Below are positions 8,106 to 16,656 of a stretch of DNA of 64,000 bases, one piece after another. This DNA is from Hymenobacter sp. HSC-4F20 (lineage in GTDB: Bacteria > Bacteroidota > Bacteroidia > Cytophagales > Hymenobacteraceae): contig NZ_JAHZTD010000003.1 in the NCBI RefSeq assembly GCF_019599275.1, forward strand, positions 558,001 to 622,000. Direction: 5' to 3'. Both the position numbers and the translations under genes were made by a program. Numbering within the stretch: the stretch's first letter is position 1; every line of letters begins with the position of its first letter. The notes under the pieces were generated by a model. That model was not told the origin of the DNA, ran no database searches, and saw only the letters and a program-made list of their open reading frames with translations.

Positions 8106-9155
8106 ATGGCATACCTACCCTCTGCCTACGTGCAAACGCTAGGCAGGAAATTAACCGAAATCACCCGGGTACAATCGTGGTGGAGTTATAAGTTTTCGCC
8201 TGTCCTAGCTACCTTTTACGCAACTGCCTGCTTTACTGGAGCCCCGGTCTGGCCCTTGGTGCCTAAGCTACTGCTGCTCTTACTCTCCTTGGTAGTAGGC
8301 GCTACCTATGTCAGCGTCATCAACGACTGGACAGACCTGTACGATGACCGTATTGGGGGGAAGTACAACCACATGGCCGGCAAATCAAAAGTGTTTCCGG
8401 CGCTGTTGGTTGCGGGGTGTCTTCTTGTAGGTTTGGGCATGGGTGTCTACTTCTGGCAGTGGAACCCGGCCAGCGGCTGGCTCTACTTAGGGCCCTGGAT
8501 TACCTTTTCGTGTTATTCTCTGCCACCCATCCGGCTGAAAAACCGTGGGTTACTGGGAGTATTAGCTGATGCATCGGGCTCTCACCTTTTTCCTCAGTTG
8601 CTTACCGCTTCGTTAGCGGCCGCCTGGATTGGCCACTCCCTGCCCGTACTCTGGTACGTGGCGTTGGGAGCCTGGGCTTGGGCCTGTGGCATCCGCAACA
8701 TCCTGCGCCATCAGCTCGACGATGTTGAGGCGGATGCAAAAGCCGGCGTTCATACCTGGGTGCGGGTGCGGGGCCCACAGTTCACGCGCCAGATAGGACG
8801 AACAGCTATTTTTCCGATTGAGGTAGTGAGCTTTAGTCTGCTGCTGGTGCTAGGTCAGCAGCTGTGGCCGGTCCTGTTTCTGCTCCCGTACCTGCTTCTG
8901 GAAGGCTTCAAGTGGCGGTTGTGGGGAAACCGGGCTAAAATACTGGATCCACAGGCCCGGGTACTACTCAATGAGTATTACGAGGTATTCTACCCCCTGG
9001 CGCTTCTGCTAACGCTAGCCAGCCACCACCCTGCGGACTTGCTCGTGGTGGGGCTACACTTACTCCTGTTTGCCGGCTGCTTTTGGCAAACTGCTAAATA
9101 CCTGGGCTGGGCAAGCAGCCTAACAATGCGCAAAACCCTACACCGGCTGCAATAA
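8106..9155 (+). CDS. UbiA family prenyltransferase
   Basis: 349 residues from the ATG at 8106; a longer frame from a TTG at 8043 overlaps a promoter-like box. About eight or nine membrane segments. The first Asp-rich motif of the UbiA family is complete (NDWTDLYDD, residues 73-81, NDxxDxxxD), as is the second (DDVEADAKAG, residues 205-214). These bind the prenyl diphosphate through magnesium, so it should be active. UbiA members attach prenyl chains to aromatic or glycerol acceptors, and some cyclise terpenes. The divergent neighbour is a squalene-cyclase-like protein and the convergent neighbour a GT4 enzyme. The 3' end overlaps the GT gene by 18 bases on the opposite strand. Substrate unknown. 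Confidence 0.9.
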   Translation: MAYLPSAYVQTLGRKLTEITRVQSWWSYKFSPVLATFYATACFTGAPVWPLVPKLLLLLLSLVVGATYVSVINDWTDLYDDRIGGKYNHMAGKSKVFPALLVAGCLLVGLGMGVYFWQWNPASGWLYLGPWITFSCYSLPPIRLKNRGLLGVLADASGSHLFPQLLTASLAAAWIGHSLPVLWYVALGAWAWACGIRNILRHQLDDVEADAKAGVHTWVRVRGPQFTRQIGRTAIFPIEVVSFSLLLVLGQQLWPVLFLLPYLLLEGFKWRLWGNRAKILDPQARVLLNEYYEVFYPLALLLTLASHHPADLLVVGLHLLLFAGCFWQTAKYLGWASSLTMRKTLHRLQ

Positions 9156-10409
9156 AGGACTAGCCTTCTGGTACGATTGCCTCGGTAAAGGCGGCGCTTC
9201 ATAGACCATCCTCAGCAGCTTTCCGGCAAACTCTTCCAACGCATTCGCGGGCACAATTGCCCGGGCCTGCCGTGCTGCTTCCGCGCCTATTACAGCCCAA
9301 TTGGCCCGGGCAGCCCAGGCATTTTCCAGTGCCTCATCCAGCGCTTTTACCGTGAGCCCCGCCGCCAGAAAGCCGGTCACACCGTCGGTCAGTAACTCCG
9401 CTATTCCGCCGGCATCAGCCGCAATAGCGGGCCTTCCCGATAACATGGCCTCCACTAAAGCTAAGGGCAGGCCTTCGTAGCGCGAAGGCAATACCAGCGC
9501 ATGGTGGGTACGCCAGACCTGGTCAACCTGGGCCACATGACCGCCAAAACGCACCTGCTGCTGCAGGCCCAGAAACTCCACCATACCGCGCAGGGCCGCT
9601 TCATCGGGGCCGGCCCCGTACAAGGTAAGGAACAGAGGCCGCTGCCGCCACTTGGCCTGGGCTAACGTCTGCAGCAGGATATCCTGGCCTTTGTCAGATA
9701 AGAATAAGCGAGCCACGCACGCTAGACGGAATACGCCATTTTCCTCCGTAGGCCAGGGCAGTTCCCCGTCGAAAGGAACATTGTAAGGGTTTCTGACTAC
9801 CTCAGCCGCCGGCAGTTGCATACCCAGCTGCAGCTGCGTCAGCTCCAGGTTATGCTGGGATACGAAGTAACTACGCCTAGCCTTCCGGTACACCTCCTGC
9901 ACCTGGGCACGCTCAACCGCATAAGGGGCCCGCGAATTGGTGGCCTTTTGGGCTACCAAGGCATAAGGAATTCTTAGTTGACGACAGACGTCGGCAAACA
10001 GGATACCGTCGTAGTTCGCTCCCTGCGAAACGACTACCACGTGCGGTTTAATATCCTGTAGCCGCTTGCGCAACATCTGCTGACTACTCTTTTGCCGGGT
10101 GTACTGCCAGTGGTAAGGCAATAACCGGTTCGTCATGCGGTTAAATAGAGGAGTTGCTCTGTCTAGCTCACTGATACGACACCCTGCTGCCCGCAGCTCA
10201 CCAACCAGCGGCTGGTGCTCGTCTACATTTGTCTTAAATGCATACACGTTGTGCCCGGCTCGCGCCAGCCACAAGGCAGTACCAGCCCACAACTCCTCAC
10301 TTCCGCCCCAGCTTCCATCGCACGAGCTAACAAAAACAATACGTAAGCGGGACGCTTGGACGGCTTTATTGGTAAGTAAAGTAACCACGGAATAGTAGTG
10401 CTCAAGCAT
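9138..10409 (-). CDS. Glycosyltransferase family 4 protein
   Basis: 423 residues with the two-Rossmann GT-B layout. The N-terminal domain has IVFVSSCDGSWGGSEELW, a typical glycine-rich acceptor-side loop. The C-terminal domain has VARLFLSDKGQDILLQTLA, the GAGPDEAALRGMVEFLGL segment, and the nucleotide-sugar binding signature PSRYEGLPLALVEAMLSGRP (the E-x7-E region of GT4). No signal or membrane segment, so it is cytoplasmic or peripheral. The acceptor is unknown. Its convergent overlap with the UbiA gene, and the cyclase-like gene beyond that, raise the possibility that it glycosylates a prenylated product; this is inference only. Confidence 0.9.
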   Translation of the reverse strand: MLEHYYSVVTLLTNKAVQASRLRIVFVSSCDGSWGGSEELWAGTALWLARAGHNVYAFKTNVDEHQPLVGELRAAGCRISELDRATPLFNRMTNRLLPYHWQYTRQKSSQQMLRKRLQDIKPHVVVVSQGANYDGILFADVCRQLRIPYALVAQKATNSRAPYAVERAQVQEVYRKARRSYFVSQHNLELTQLQLGMQLPAAEVVRNPYNVPFDGELPWPTEENGVFRLACVARLFLSDKGQDILLQTLAQAKWRQRPLFLTLYGAGPDEAALRGMVEFLGLQQQVRFGGHVAQVDQVWRTHHALVLPSRYEGLPLALVEAMLSGRPAIAADAGGIAELLTDGVTGFLAAGLTVKALDEALENAWAARANWAVIGAEAARQARAIVPANALEEFAGKLLRMVYEAPPLPRQSYQKASPLLQPV

Positions 10410-10966
10410 TCCAAGGCTGATGGCTCTCTGCTCAGCTCAACTGTATTGCGCCTCGAATATACCTACTCTGCTGCGAATACGCTTAACTAAATCTACCTAT
10501 CTTCCCTAGTACCGCAGTAAGCTAGTGTGTCTAGGATATGCCCAAGAGAACAGTAGCGCAGGCCCGGCCTACCCAGCTGGTAGCCAGCATCTAGCCAAGA
10601 GACATCAACCTGGCTTATCCTCAATGGCCACGACGATAAGTAGCGGACTAATGATACCTTGTGGCTATAGTTTCTTTCGCTCCCAATCCACTCTTGCCTT
10701 AGCTTCCTCGACCATCCCGAGGGAGGCACCTACCGCATATCGTTTCCTACAAGCGCTGTTTTTTCGCTTCAGCCAGCACTTACAGCTACCTCGTAGTTTC
10801 TCTACCTTCAGCAAAGCTCATGCTGTATAGCTGAGCGCTACCCCGGGTAGGCAGCGAGGTACTCTGGTAGCAACTGCCTTCGTTTCTGGGCGAATTTTCA
10901 CGGGAAAGAATTCTTGTATCTTTAGGTTCGAAATTTTGTCCCCTTCCTTTTCTCAACCGTAGTTGC
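10410..10966. other. 557-base gap, no convincing gene
   Basis: Less GC-rich than the flanks. Frames of 60-100 residues occur but show no signal peptide, domain or family resemblance. Near its right end a TATCTTTA element at 10917-10924, 18 bases after a TTTT, loosely resembles a Bacteroidota promoter for the MFS gene. Otherwise I see nothing in it. Confidence 0.5.
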
Positions 10967-12268
10967 ATGAGTACGAAGCTGCGTCTCATTATTCTGAGCT
11001 TTTTACAGTTTTTTATCTGGGGCTCGTGGCTGATAACTATCGGCGCGTACTGGTTTCAGACGAAGCAGTGGTCGGGGGCTCAGTTTGGAGCCATTTTCTC
11101 CACCATGGGCATTGCGTCCATCTTCATGCCCTCGCTCATGGGCATTGTGGCCGATAAGTGGGTGAATGCCGAAAAGCTCTACGGCCTGCTACACATCCTG
11201 GGCGGGGCAGTTCTCTGCATTGTGCCCTTGGTTACTGACCCTGGCAATATGTTCTGGGTAATGCTGCTGAACATGATTTTCTACATGCCCACCCTGGCCT
11301 TGTCTATTGCCGTGTCGTACTCGGTGCTGAAGCGCGAGGGACTGGATGTGGTGAAGGACTACCCCCCCATCCGGGTGTGGGGTACCATTGGCTTCATTGC
11401 GGCCATGTGGACGGTGAGCTTCCTGGGCTTCGAGAAGTCGGCCAACCAGTTTTACGTAGCCGCCGCCGCGGCTTTTGCCCTGGGCATTTACTCGTTCACG
11501 CTGCCTGCGTGCCCGCCGCCCTCCAAGAACACCCCGAGCCGCTCCTTGGTGGATGCCCTGGGCCTGAAGTCGTTTGCCCTGCTGCGCGACACCAAGATGC
11601 TCACCTTCTTCCTGTTCGCGCTACTGCTAGGCGCTGCACTGCAGCTTACCAATGCCTACGGCGACACCTTCCTGCACGATTTTGACAAGGTGCCTGCCTA
11701 CCAGGATACGTTTGCGGTAAAGTATCCGGCCATCATCATGTCCATCTCACAGATTTCCGAGACGCTGTTCATTCTGGCCATTCCGTTCTTTCTGCGCCGC
11801 TTTGGCATTAAACAAGTAATGCTGTTCAGCATGATTGCCTGGGTGCTGCGCTTCGGCCTGCTGGCCTTCGGTACCCCCAATTTTCCCGGCATTACTTTAA
11901 TTATCCTGTCCTGCATCGTGTATGGCATGGCCTTCGACTTCTTCAACATTTCTGGCTCGCTGTTCGTGGAAACTCAGACTGCCTCTTCCATCCGGGCCAG
12001 CGCGCAGGGCCTGTTTATGATGATGACCAATGGCTTTGGCGCGGTGCTGGGCAGTTCAGTTAGTGGCATCGTCATAGAAAGATATTTCACTGCTCCCGAT
12101 GGCGTAACCAAGGACTGGCAAGGCATCTGGCTGACATTTGCTTTGTACGCCTTGGTCATTGCCGCGCTGTTTGTTGTGCTCTTCAAGCACAAGCACACCC
12201 CACAGGCTGCCGACGATGAAGCACATGCCGAGCCATTGCTTGCCACCGGGCAGCCTAGCCAGGCATAG
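10967..12268 (+). CDS. MFS nucleoside permease-like transporter (NupG/XapB family)
   Basis: 433 residues with twelve hydrophobic segments. The N-terminus (LRLIILSFLQFFIWGSWLIT) and the phrases QFGAIFSTMGIASIFMPSL and GIVADKW are typical of the nucleoside:proton symporter family. A cytoplasmic Pro-rich loop (CPPPSKNTPSRS) separates the two halves. It should import nucleosides at the inner membrane. Bacteroidota carry several divergent members whose true substrates may be other small molecules, so the exact cargo is uncertain. It stands alone, with a strong terminator behind it. Confidence 0.88.
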   Translation: MSTKLRLIILSFLQFFIWGSWLITIGAYWFQTKQWSGAQFGAIFSTMGIASIFMPSLMGIVADKWVNAEKLYGLLHILGGAVLCIVPLVTDPGNMFWVMLLNMIFYMPTLALSIAVSYSVLKREGLDVVKDYPPIRVWGTIGFIAAMWTVSFLGFEKSANQFYVAAAAAFALGIYSFTLPACPPPSKNTPSRSLVDALGLKSFALLRDTKMLTFFLFALLLGAALQLTNAYGDTFLHDFDKVPAYQDTFAVKYPAIIMSISQISETLFILAIPFFLRRFGIKQVMLFSMIAWVLRFGLLAFGTPNFPGITLIILSCIVYGMAFDFFNISGSLFVETQTASSIRASAQGLFMMMTNGFGAVLGSSVSGIVIERYFTAPDGVTKDWQGIWLTFALYALVIAALFVVLFKHKHTPQAADDEAHAEPLLATGQPSQA

Positions 12269-12304
12269 AGCACCTGTTAATCGGGCAGCCAACACCTGCC
12301 AGCC

Positions 12305-12341
12305 AAGCCCCCGCCGCCGGTTTCGGCAGCGGGGGCTTTTT
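12305..12341 (+). terminator. Terminator after MFS gene
   Basis: Stem AAGCCCCCGCcGCCG / CGGCaGCGGGGGCTT, with one internal mismatch, followed by TTTTT. Confidence 0.9.
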
Positions 12342-12450
12342 GCTGAGTAGGGCAGAATAAGGTCGCCCAAGCAGTCCGATATTACGCGCGGGCTTATTCA
12401 CCTTTTGTGCTAATTCCCTATCTATGTGGTAGCACTGCTCTCCTTCGACT

Positions 12451-13563
12451 TTGGAAAAACAAACGACTGCTCCCCCCTCCCCCGCTGTTGTACCAGGCCT
12501 TATGCCTATGTTCGATACGGCGTTTTACTTCCAGCCCGTTAGTTACTTCTACCAGCGGTACGGCAAATTGCCCCGGCGCCTGAACTTCCAGCTGGCCGGC
12601 AAGGAAGATCGACAAACCTTGCTTGCCCGGCTCAGCGTCTACTACGATCTGGAAGCGTCCATCATCGTGCATACGCAGTCGTACGAAAAAGCGGGCGAAA
12701 ACCCGGAGGTGCTGACGACAGCGCTCCTGCTGGCGCCGGAGCTGCTGCTGTTATTCGGCGACCGAAGCGGCTACGGCGACCGGGGAGCGTTTGTGTTCTA
12801 CTCCCCCGACACCAACCGCCAAGACCTGGAACGGGTAACCACGCTTCTGACCAGCTTGCTTGATGCCGGGGAACAGGAGCGCCACCGTATTCATGTGCTA
12901 CGCTTGGCCTTCAACGACCTAGAATTTACCCCGCTGAGCATCAAAATTCCGGAACTGGACTTGGCCACCCACTACAACGATGATCTGCTACTCACCCACG
13001 AAACTATCGTGCAGCGCCTGCGCCAGCCCCAAGACAAAGGCATCGTGATTCTGCACGGGCAGCCCGGCACCGGCAAGACCAGCTATATCCGGCACTTGTG
13101 CGGCCTCACGGATAAGGCCAAGCTGTTCATTCCGCCTAACTTGGCGGCGCGCATCGCCGACCCGGAATTTATCAACCTGCTGCATGATAATACCAACTCG
13201 GTGCTGCTTATTGAAGACGCCGAGGAACTACTACTCAAGCGCGACGGCGGCCGCGGCAGCAGTGCTGTCAGCAACCTGCTGAACCTGTCCGACGGGCTGC
13301 TGGCCGACTGCTTCCACATTCAGATTGTGTGCACCTTTAACACCGATCTGGCCCGCATCGATAACGCCCTGCTGCGTAAAGGCCGGCTTATTGCCGCTTA
13401 TCATTTTCAGCCCCTGGCTCAGCTTAAGGCGCAGGCGTTGGCTACCTCGCTAGGCCAAACAGAACCCGTGACTACCCCCCTGGCCCTCGCCGATATTTAC
13501 AACCGCGATGCGCCAATCTTCGACACTCCCGTTAACGGCAGTCGTATTGGGTTCAGCCGCTGA
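12451..13563 (+). CDS. AAA family ATPase with unknown N-terminal domain
   Basis: 370 residues from a TTG start; an ATG at 12502 would give 353, and no upstream ATG stays open. Residues 1 to about 180 form a domain I do not recognise (beginning FDTAFYFQPVSYFYQRYG). The AAA core then has Walker A GQPGTGKT at 203-210, Walker B followed by an acidic run (VLLIEDAEELL), a sensor-type TFNT and an arginine-containing ALLRKGRLIA second region of homology. The motor is therefore likely active. Such short AAA proteins typically remodel one partner, but none is evident here: neighbours are an MFS gene and convergent ndk. Substrate unknown. Confidence 0.85.
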   Translation: MEKQTTAPPSPAVVPGLMPMFDTAFYFQPVSYFYQRYGKLPRRLNFQLAGKEDRQTLLARLSVYYDLEASIIVHTQSYEKAGENPEVLTTALLLAPELLLLFGDRSGYGDRGAFVFYSPDTNRQDLERVTTLLTSLLDAGEQERHRIHVLRLAFNDLEFTPLSIKIPELDLATHYNDDLLLTHETIVQRLRQPQDKGIVILHGQPGTGKTSYIRHLCGLTDKAKLFIPPNLAARIADPEFINLLHDNTNSVLLIEDAEELLLKRDGGRGSSAVSNLLNLSDGLLADCFHIQIVCTFNTDLARIDNALLRKGRLIAAYHFQPLAQLKAQALATSLGQTEPVTTPLALADIYNRDAPIFDTPVNGSRIGFSR

Positions 13564-13626
13564 ACCAGCTTTACTAGCACTAAACTAGCACATAAGTAGT
13601 CTATAAATAGTCTGTGTATGGTACAT

Positions 13627-13664
13627 AAAAAATCCTGCTTCATGAGCTATGAAGCAGGATTTTT
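13627..13664. terminator. Bidirectional terminator between AAA gene and ndk
   Basis: Stem AAAAATCCTGCTTCAT / ATGAAGCAGGATTTTT with the loop GAGCT. It is perfect over 16 bp and has A and T tracts on its two sides. Confidence 0.92.
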
Positions 13665-13733
13665 CAGGTTTAACGCCATCAGAGGCCCTCGGCTTAGCTA
13701 CCCTATAGCGGGGAGCCAGCATCTACCTGATGT

Positions 13734-14153
13734 TTAGAACTTCTCGTCGGCCGAGAAAAAGAAGTCACCTTCAATTTGCGCGTTTTCGTCGGAGTCGGAG
13801 CCGTGCACGGCATTGGCTTCGATGCTCTTGGCGTACTTCTTCCGGATGGTGCCCTCGGCGGCCTGGGCGGGGTTGGTGGCGCCAATCAGGGTGCGGAAGT
13901 CTGCTACGGCGTTGTCTTTCTCAAGGATAGCCGCTACGATGGGGCCCGACGACATATATTTCACCAGATCCTGGTAGAAGGGGCGCTCCTTGTGTACTTC
14001 GTAGAATTTGCCGGCGCGCTCGGGGGTCAGCAGTACTTTTTTCAGGCTAACGATGCGGAAGCCGCCTTCCTCAATCATGCTCAGGATGCCACCAATGTGG
14101 TTTTCCTGGGTAGCGTCGGGCTTAATCATCGTGAACGTGCGGTTCGTGGCCAT
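13734..14153 (-). CDS. ndk: Nucleoside diphosphate kinase
   Basis: 139 residues from the ATG at 14153 ([14 protein letters not shown]), the usual NDK length. The frame stays open further upstream, but those residues have no family match. The signature with the phosphorylated histidine is present ([12 protein letters not shown]), as are the KPDA and [14 protein letters not shown] segments. It transfers the gamma phosphate between nucleoside triphosphates and diphosphates in the cytoplasm. Divergent from the nrnA-like gene and convergent with the AAA ATPase gene. Confidence 0.97.
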   Translation of the reverse strand: MATNRTFTMIKPDATQENHIGGILSMIEEGGFRIVSLKKVLLTPERAGKFYEVHKERPFYQDLVKYMSSGPIVAAILEKDNAVADFRTLIGATNPAQAAEGTIRKKYAKSIEANAVHGSDSDENAQIEGDFFFSADEKF

Positions 14154-14415
14154 GGTAGTCGTATGGTTGGGGTTGAAATGGATACTGCGTGAAGAGCAAC
14201 GTGGGGTTTGCGGGCGCAAAAGTAGCGGGTTTACCCGGCATTGCGTGGTGGAACTGAAGTATTCCACAAAAGTGTCTTGCTATTCTCCGTGGGCAATAAG
14301 CGCCTTAAACGCACCTTTCCTACCGAGGTTTTGTTGGAACCCAGAATATTTCCGACTTTTGCCGCCTTTGTACGCGGCCTAATCGACCGAAATTCAGTCA
14401 CCTACCCCGTAGGCA

Positions 14416-15459
14416 ATGTCCACAATATCTGAGTTAAAGGAGTTGCTAGCGCAACCCCGACAGATCTTCATCACCACGCACCACAAGCCCGACGCGGATG
14501 CCCTGGGCTCGTCGTTGGGCCTGGCCGGCTACCTGCGCAAGAAGGGCCACTCCGTGACGGTGGTTACTCCGTCGGACTACCCTAACTTCCTGGCCTGGAT
14601 GCCCGGCAACGATGAGGTGGTAGTATACGAGCCGCGCGAAAACGATGCCCAGGTCCGCGACATTATCGGGACGGCCGAGGTGCTGTTCTGCCTCGACTTT
14701 TCGTGTCTGGGCCGCATCAATGAGCTGGGCGAGTACATTCGGCGGGCGCCTGGCACCAAGGTGCTCATCGACCATCACCAGGAGCCCGAGCAATTCGCCG
14801 ACCTTGATTACTCAAACTCCAAAGCGGCCGCTACGGCTGAACTGGTGTTTGAAGTTATTCGGGACCTGGGCGACCAGGACCTGATTGATACGGGTATTGG
14901 GGAGTGTCTCTACGCTGGCATCATGACGGATACAGGCTCTTTCCGCCACCCCAGCACCTCCCGCAACGTACACCTGATCATTGCCGAGTTGCTTAATGCC
15001 GGCATTAATCTCTCCGATGTACACCGCCGCATTTACGACTCCCACTCCGAGGAGCGGTTGCGCTTCCTGGGCTTCGTACTCAAGGACAAGCTCACGGTGC
15101 TGCGCGAGTACAACACGGCCTACATTGCCATTACCGCCGATGAGCTGCGGCAGTACCACTCCAAAACCGGCGACACGGAAGGACTGGTGAACTTCGCCCT
15201 CAGCATTGAAGGCATCGTGTTTGCCGCCATCCTGATTGACCGCAGCCAAGCCGTCAAGATTTCGTTTCGCTCGGTGGGCGACTTCTCGGTCAGTGAGTTT
15301 TCGCGCCGCCACTTCGAGGGCGGTGGCCACCACAATGCCGCCGGCGGCATCAGCCGCGACTCGCTGGACGTGACGGTGCGGCGCTTCCTGGACTTGTTGC
15401 CCGAGTATCAGACCCAATTAGTTACGGCTCCGCTGGCGGCCACACCGCCATCGGTATAA
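14416..15459 (+). CDS. nrnA: DHH/DHHA1 phosphoesterase (nanoRNase/pAp phosphatase type)
   Basis: 347 residues. The N-terminal DHH domain shows HHKPDADALGSSLGL, then CLDFS and the DHH motif itself (VLIDHHQEP). The C-terminal DHHA1 domain shows the glycine-rich GGGHHNAAGG. This matches NrnA-type enzymes that degrade short RNA oligomers and dephosphorylate pAp. Start at the ATG at 14416. It is immediately followed, at 47 bases, by a run of six FKBP-type isomerase genes on the same strand. In gliding Bacteroidota a DHH gene of this kind can sit beside gldI, an FKBP lipoprotein, which supports reading the first FKBP gene in that context; that synteny is recalled knowledge, not checked. Confidence 0.92.
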   Translation: MSTISELKELLAQPRQIFITTHHKPDADALGSSLGLAGYLRKKGHSVTVVTPSDYPNFLAWMPGNDEVVVYEPRENDAQVRDIIGTAEVLFCLDFSCLGRINELGEYIRRAPGTKVLIDHHQEPEQFADLDYSNSKAAATAELVFEVIRDLGDQDLIDTGIGECLYAGIMTDTGSFRHPSTSRNVHLIIAELLNAGINLSDVHRRIYDSHSEERLRFLGFVLKDKLTVLREYNTAYIAITADELRQYHSKTGDTEGLVNFALSIEGIVFAAILIDRSQAVKISFRSVGDFSVSEFSRRHFEGGGHHNAAGGISRDSLDVTVRRFLDLLPEYQTQLVTAPLAATPPSV

Positions 15460-15506
15460 TTCAGTGTAACTTGGGCCCACATTCTGTTTTAACGCTAAAC
15501 CCTTTC

Positions 15507-16556
15507 ATGCTCCTTCAACGCAACCTTTTGAGCCTGGCCCTCGCTGCCGGTGTCCTGGGCCTCGCCTCCTGCAACAAAGGCGGTGATTTCAGCAAGACGA
15601 AATCGGGGATTGAATACAAAGTTTTCAAAAGCACCGGCGGCAAGTATGACTCCCGCGAGCTTGGCGCCGAAGGAGACCCTACCTACAAAGACCGGGTAGG
15701 CAAAATCATGGCGCTGCACGTGGAATACCGCACGGCCAAGGACTCTATCCTGTTTAACTCGCGCAAGCAACAGATGGGCTTCCCGGTGCGCGTGCCCCTA
15801 GACTCAGTGCGGAAGGAGCAGCGCGGCGGTTTGGAAGAAGCCATTAGCCTGCTGCAACCCGGCGACTCGGCCGTGTTCCGCTTCAATGTGGACAGCATTT
15901 TCGCCAAGTCGTTCCGCCAGCCCGTGCCGCCCTTCATGAAGAAGGCTGGCAACACCATGACCATGTACGTGAAAGTCGACAAGGTGCAGTCGCGCGAGGA
16001 GGCCATGACCGACGTGCAGAAGATGCAGGTGGAGCAGCAGCAAAAGATGATGGCCCACGCCGAAGCGCAGCTCAAGAAAGATGATGTAACGCTGCAGGAT
16101 TACATCAAGAAAAATAACCTGAGCGCCCAGAAAGATGCTTCGGGTGTGTACGTGGCCGTAACGCAGCCCGGTACCGGCCCCAAGCCCAAGCAGGGCCAAG
16201 TGGTATCGGTGCAGTACAAAGGCACCCTGCTCGATGGCAAGGAGTTCGACTCCTCGGCTAAAGGTAACCAGGGCAAGCCCATTGAATTCCCGATTGGCGT
16301 GGGCCAAGTAATTCCGGGCTGGGACAAAGCCATCCCGCTGCTGAACAAAGGCTCGAAAGCCGTACTGCTGATTCCGTCCTCGTTGGCCTACGGACAGCGT
16401 GGGGCCGGCGCCAACATCCCCGCCGACGCTATCCTGCGCTTCGACGTGGAGTTGGTCGACGTGAAGAACGCCCCAGCCGCGCCGGCTGGGCAACCCAACG
16501 CGGCAGATATTCAGCGGCAGATTGAGGAGATGCAACGCCAGCAGCAGGGCCAGTAA
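15507..16556 (+). CDS. FKBP-type prolyl isomerase lipoprotein (array gene 1, two FKBP-like domains)
   Basis: 349 residues from the ATG at 15507, giving a lipoprotein signal peptide (LGLASCNK). An N-terminal domain of about 130 residues has the FKBP outline but a degenerate pocket (GGLEEAISLLQPGD, FAKSFRQPVPPF). A Gln/Met-rich helical linker (QKMQVEQQQKMMAHAEAQ) follows, then a canonical FKBP domain with VQYKGTLLDGKEFDSS, GQVIPGWDKAI, SLAYGQRG and ILRFDVELVDV. The pocket residues of the second domain are intact, so isomerase activity is likely, in the periplasm and lipid-anchored. A Gln-rich tail ends the protein. It follows nrnA and could correspond to a gldI-like gene, though it is longer than the usual GldI. 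Confidence 0.93.
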   Translation: MLLQRNLLSLALAAGVLGLASCNKGGDFSKTKSGIEYKVFKSTGGKYDSRELGAEGDPTYKDRVGKIMALHVEYRTAKDSILFNSRKQQMGFPVRVPLDSVRKEQRGGLEEAISLLQPGDSAVFRFNVDSIFAKSFRQPVPPFMKKAGNTMTMYVKVDKVQSREEAMTDVQKMQVEQQQKMMAHAEAQLKKDDVTLQDYIKKNNLSAQKDASGVYVAVTQPGTGPKPKQGQVVSVQYKGTLLDGKEFDSSAKGNQGKPIEFPIGVGQVIPGWDKAIPLLNKGSKAVLLIPSSLAYGQRGAGANIPADAILRFDVELVDVKNAPAAPAGQPNAADIQRQIEEMQRQQQGQ

Positions 16557-16581
16557 CCCCGTCGCTTAGGTAGTTTCTTGC

Positions 16582-16620
16582 AAAAGCCCCCGGTCCGGTG
16601 CAACCGGGCCGGGGGCTTTT
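16582..16620 (+). terminator. Terminator after array gene 1
   Basis: Stem AAAAGCCCCCGGtCCGGT / ACCGGgCCGGGGGCTTTT with the loop GCA, then more T. It separates array gene 1 from gene 2. Confidence 0.93.
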
Positions 16621-16656
16621 CTACTCTTGAACCCACACGGTTGTTTATTTTTGAGT

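Noticed and set aside
10525-10830. 101-residue frame in the gap before the MFS gene
   Set aside because: No domain, no ribosome-binding signal and low coding character.
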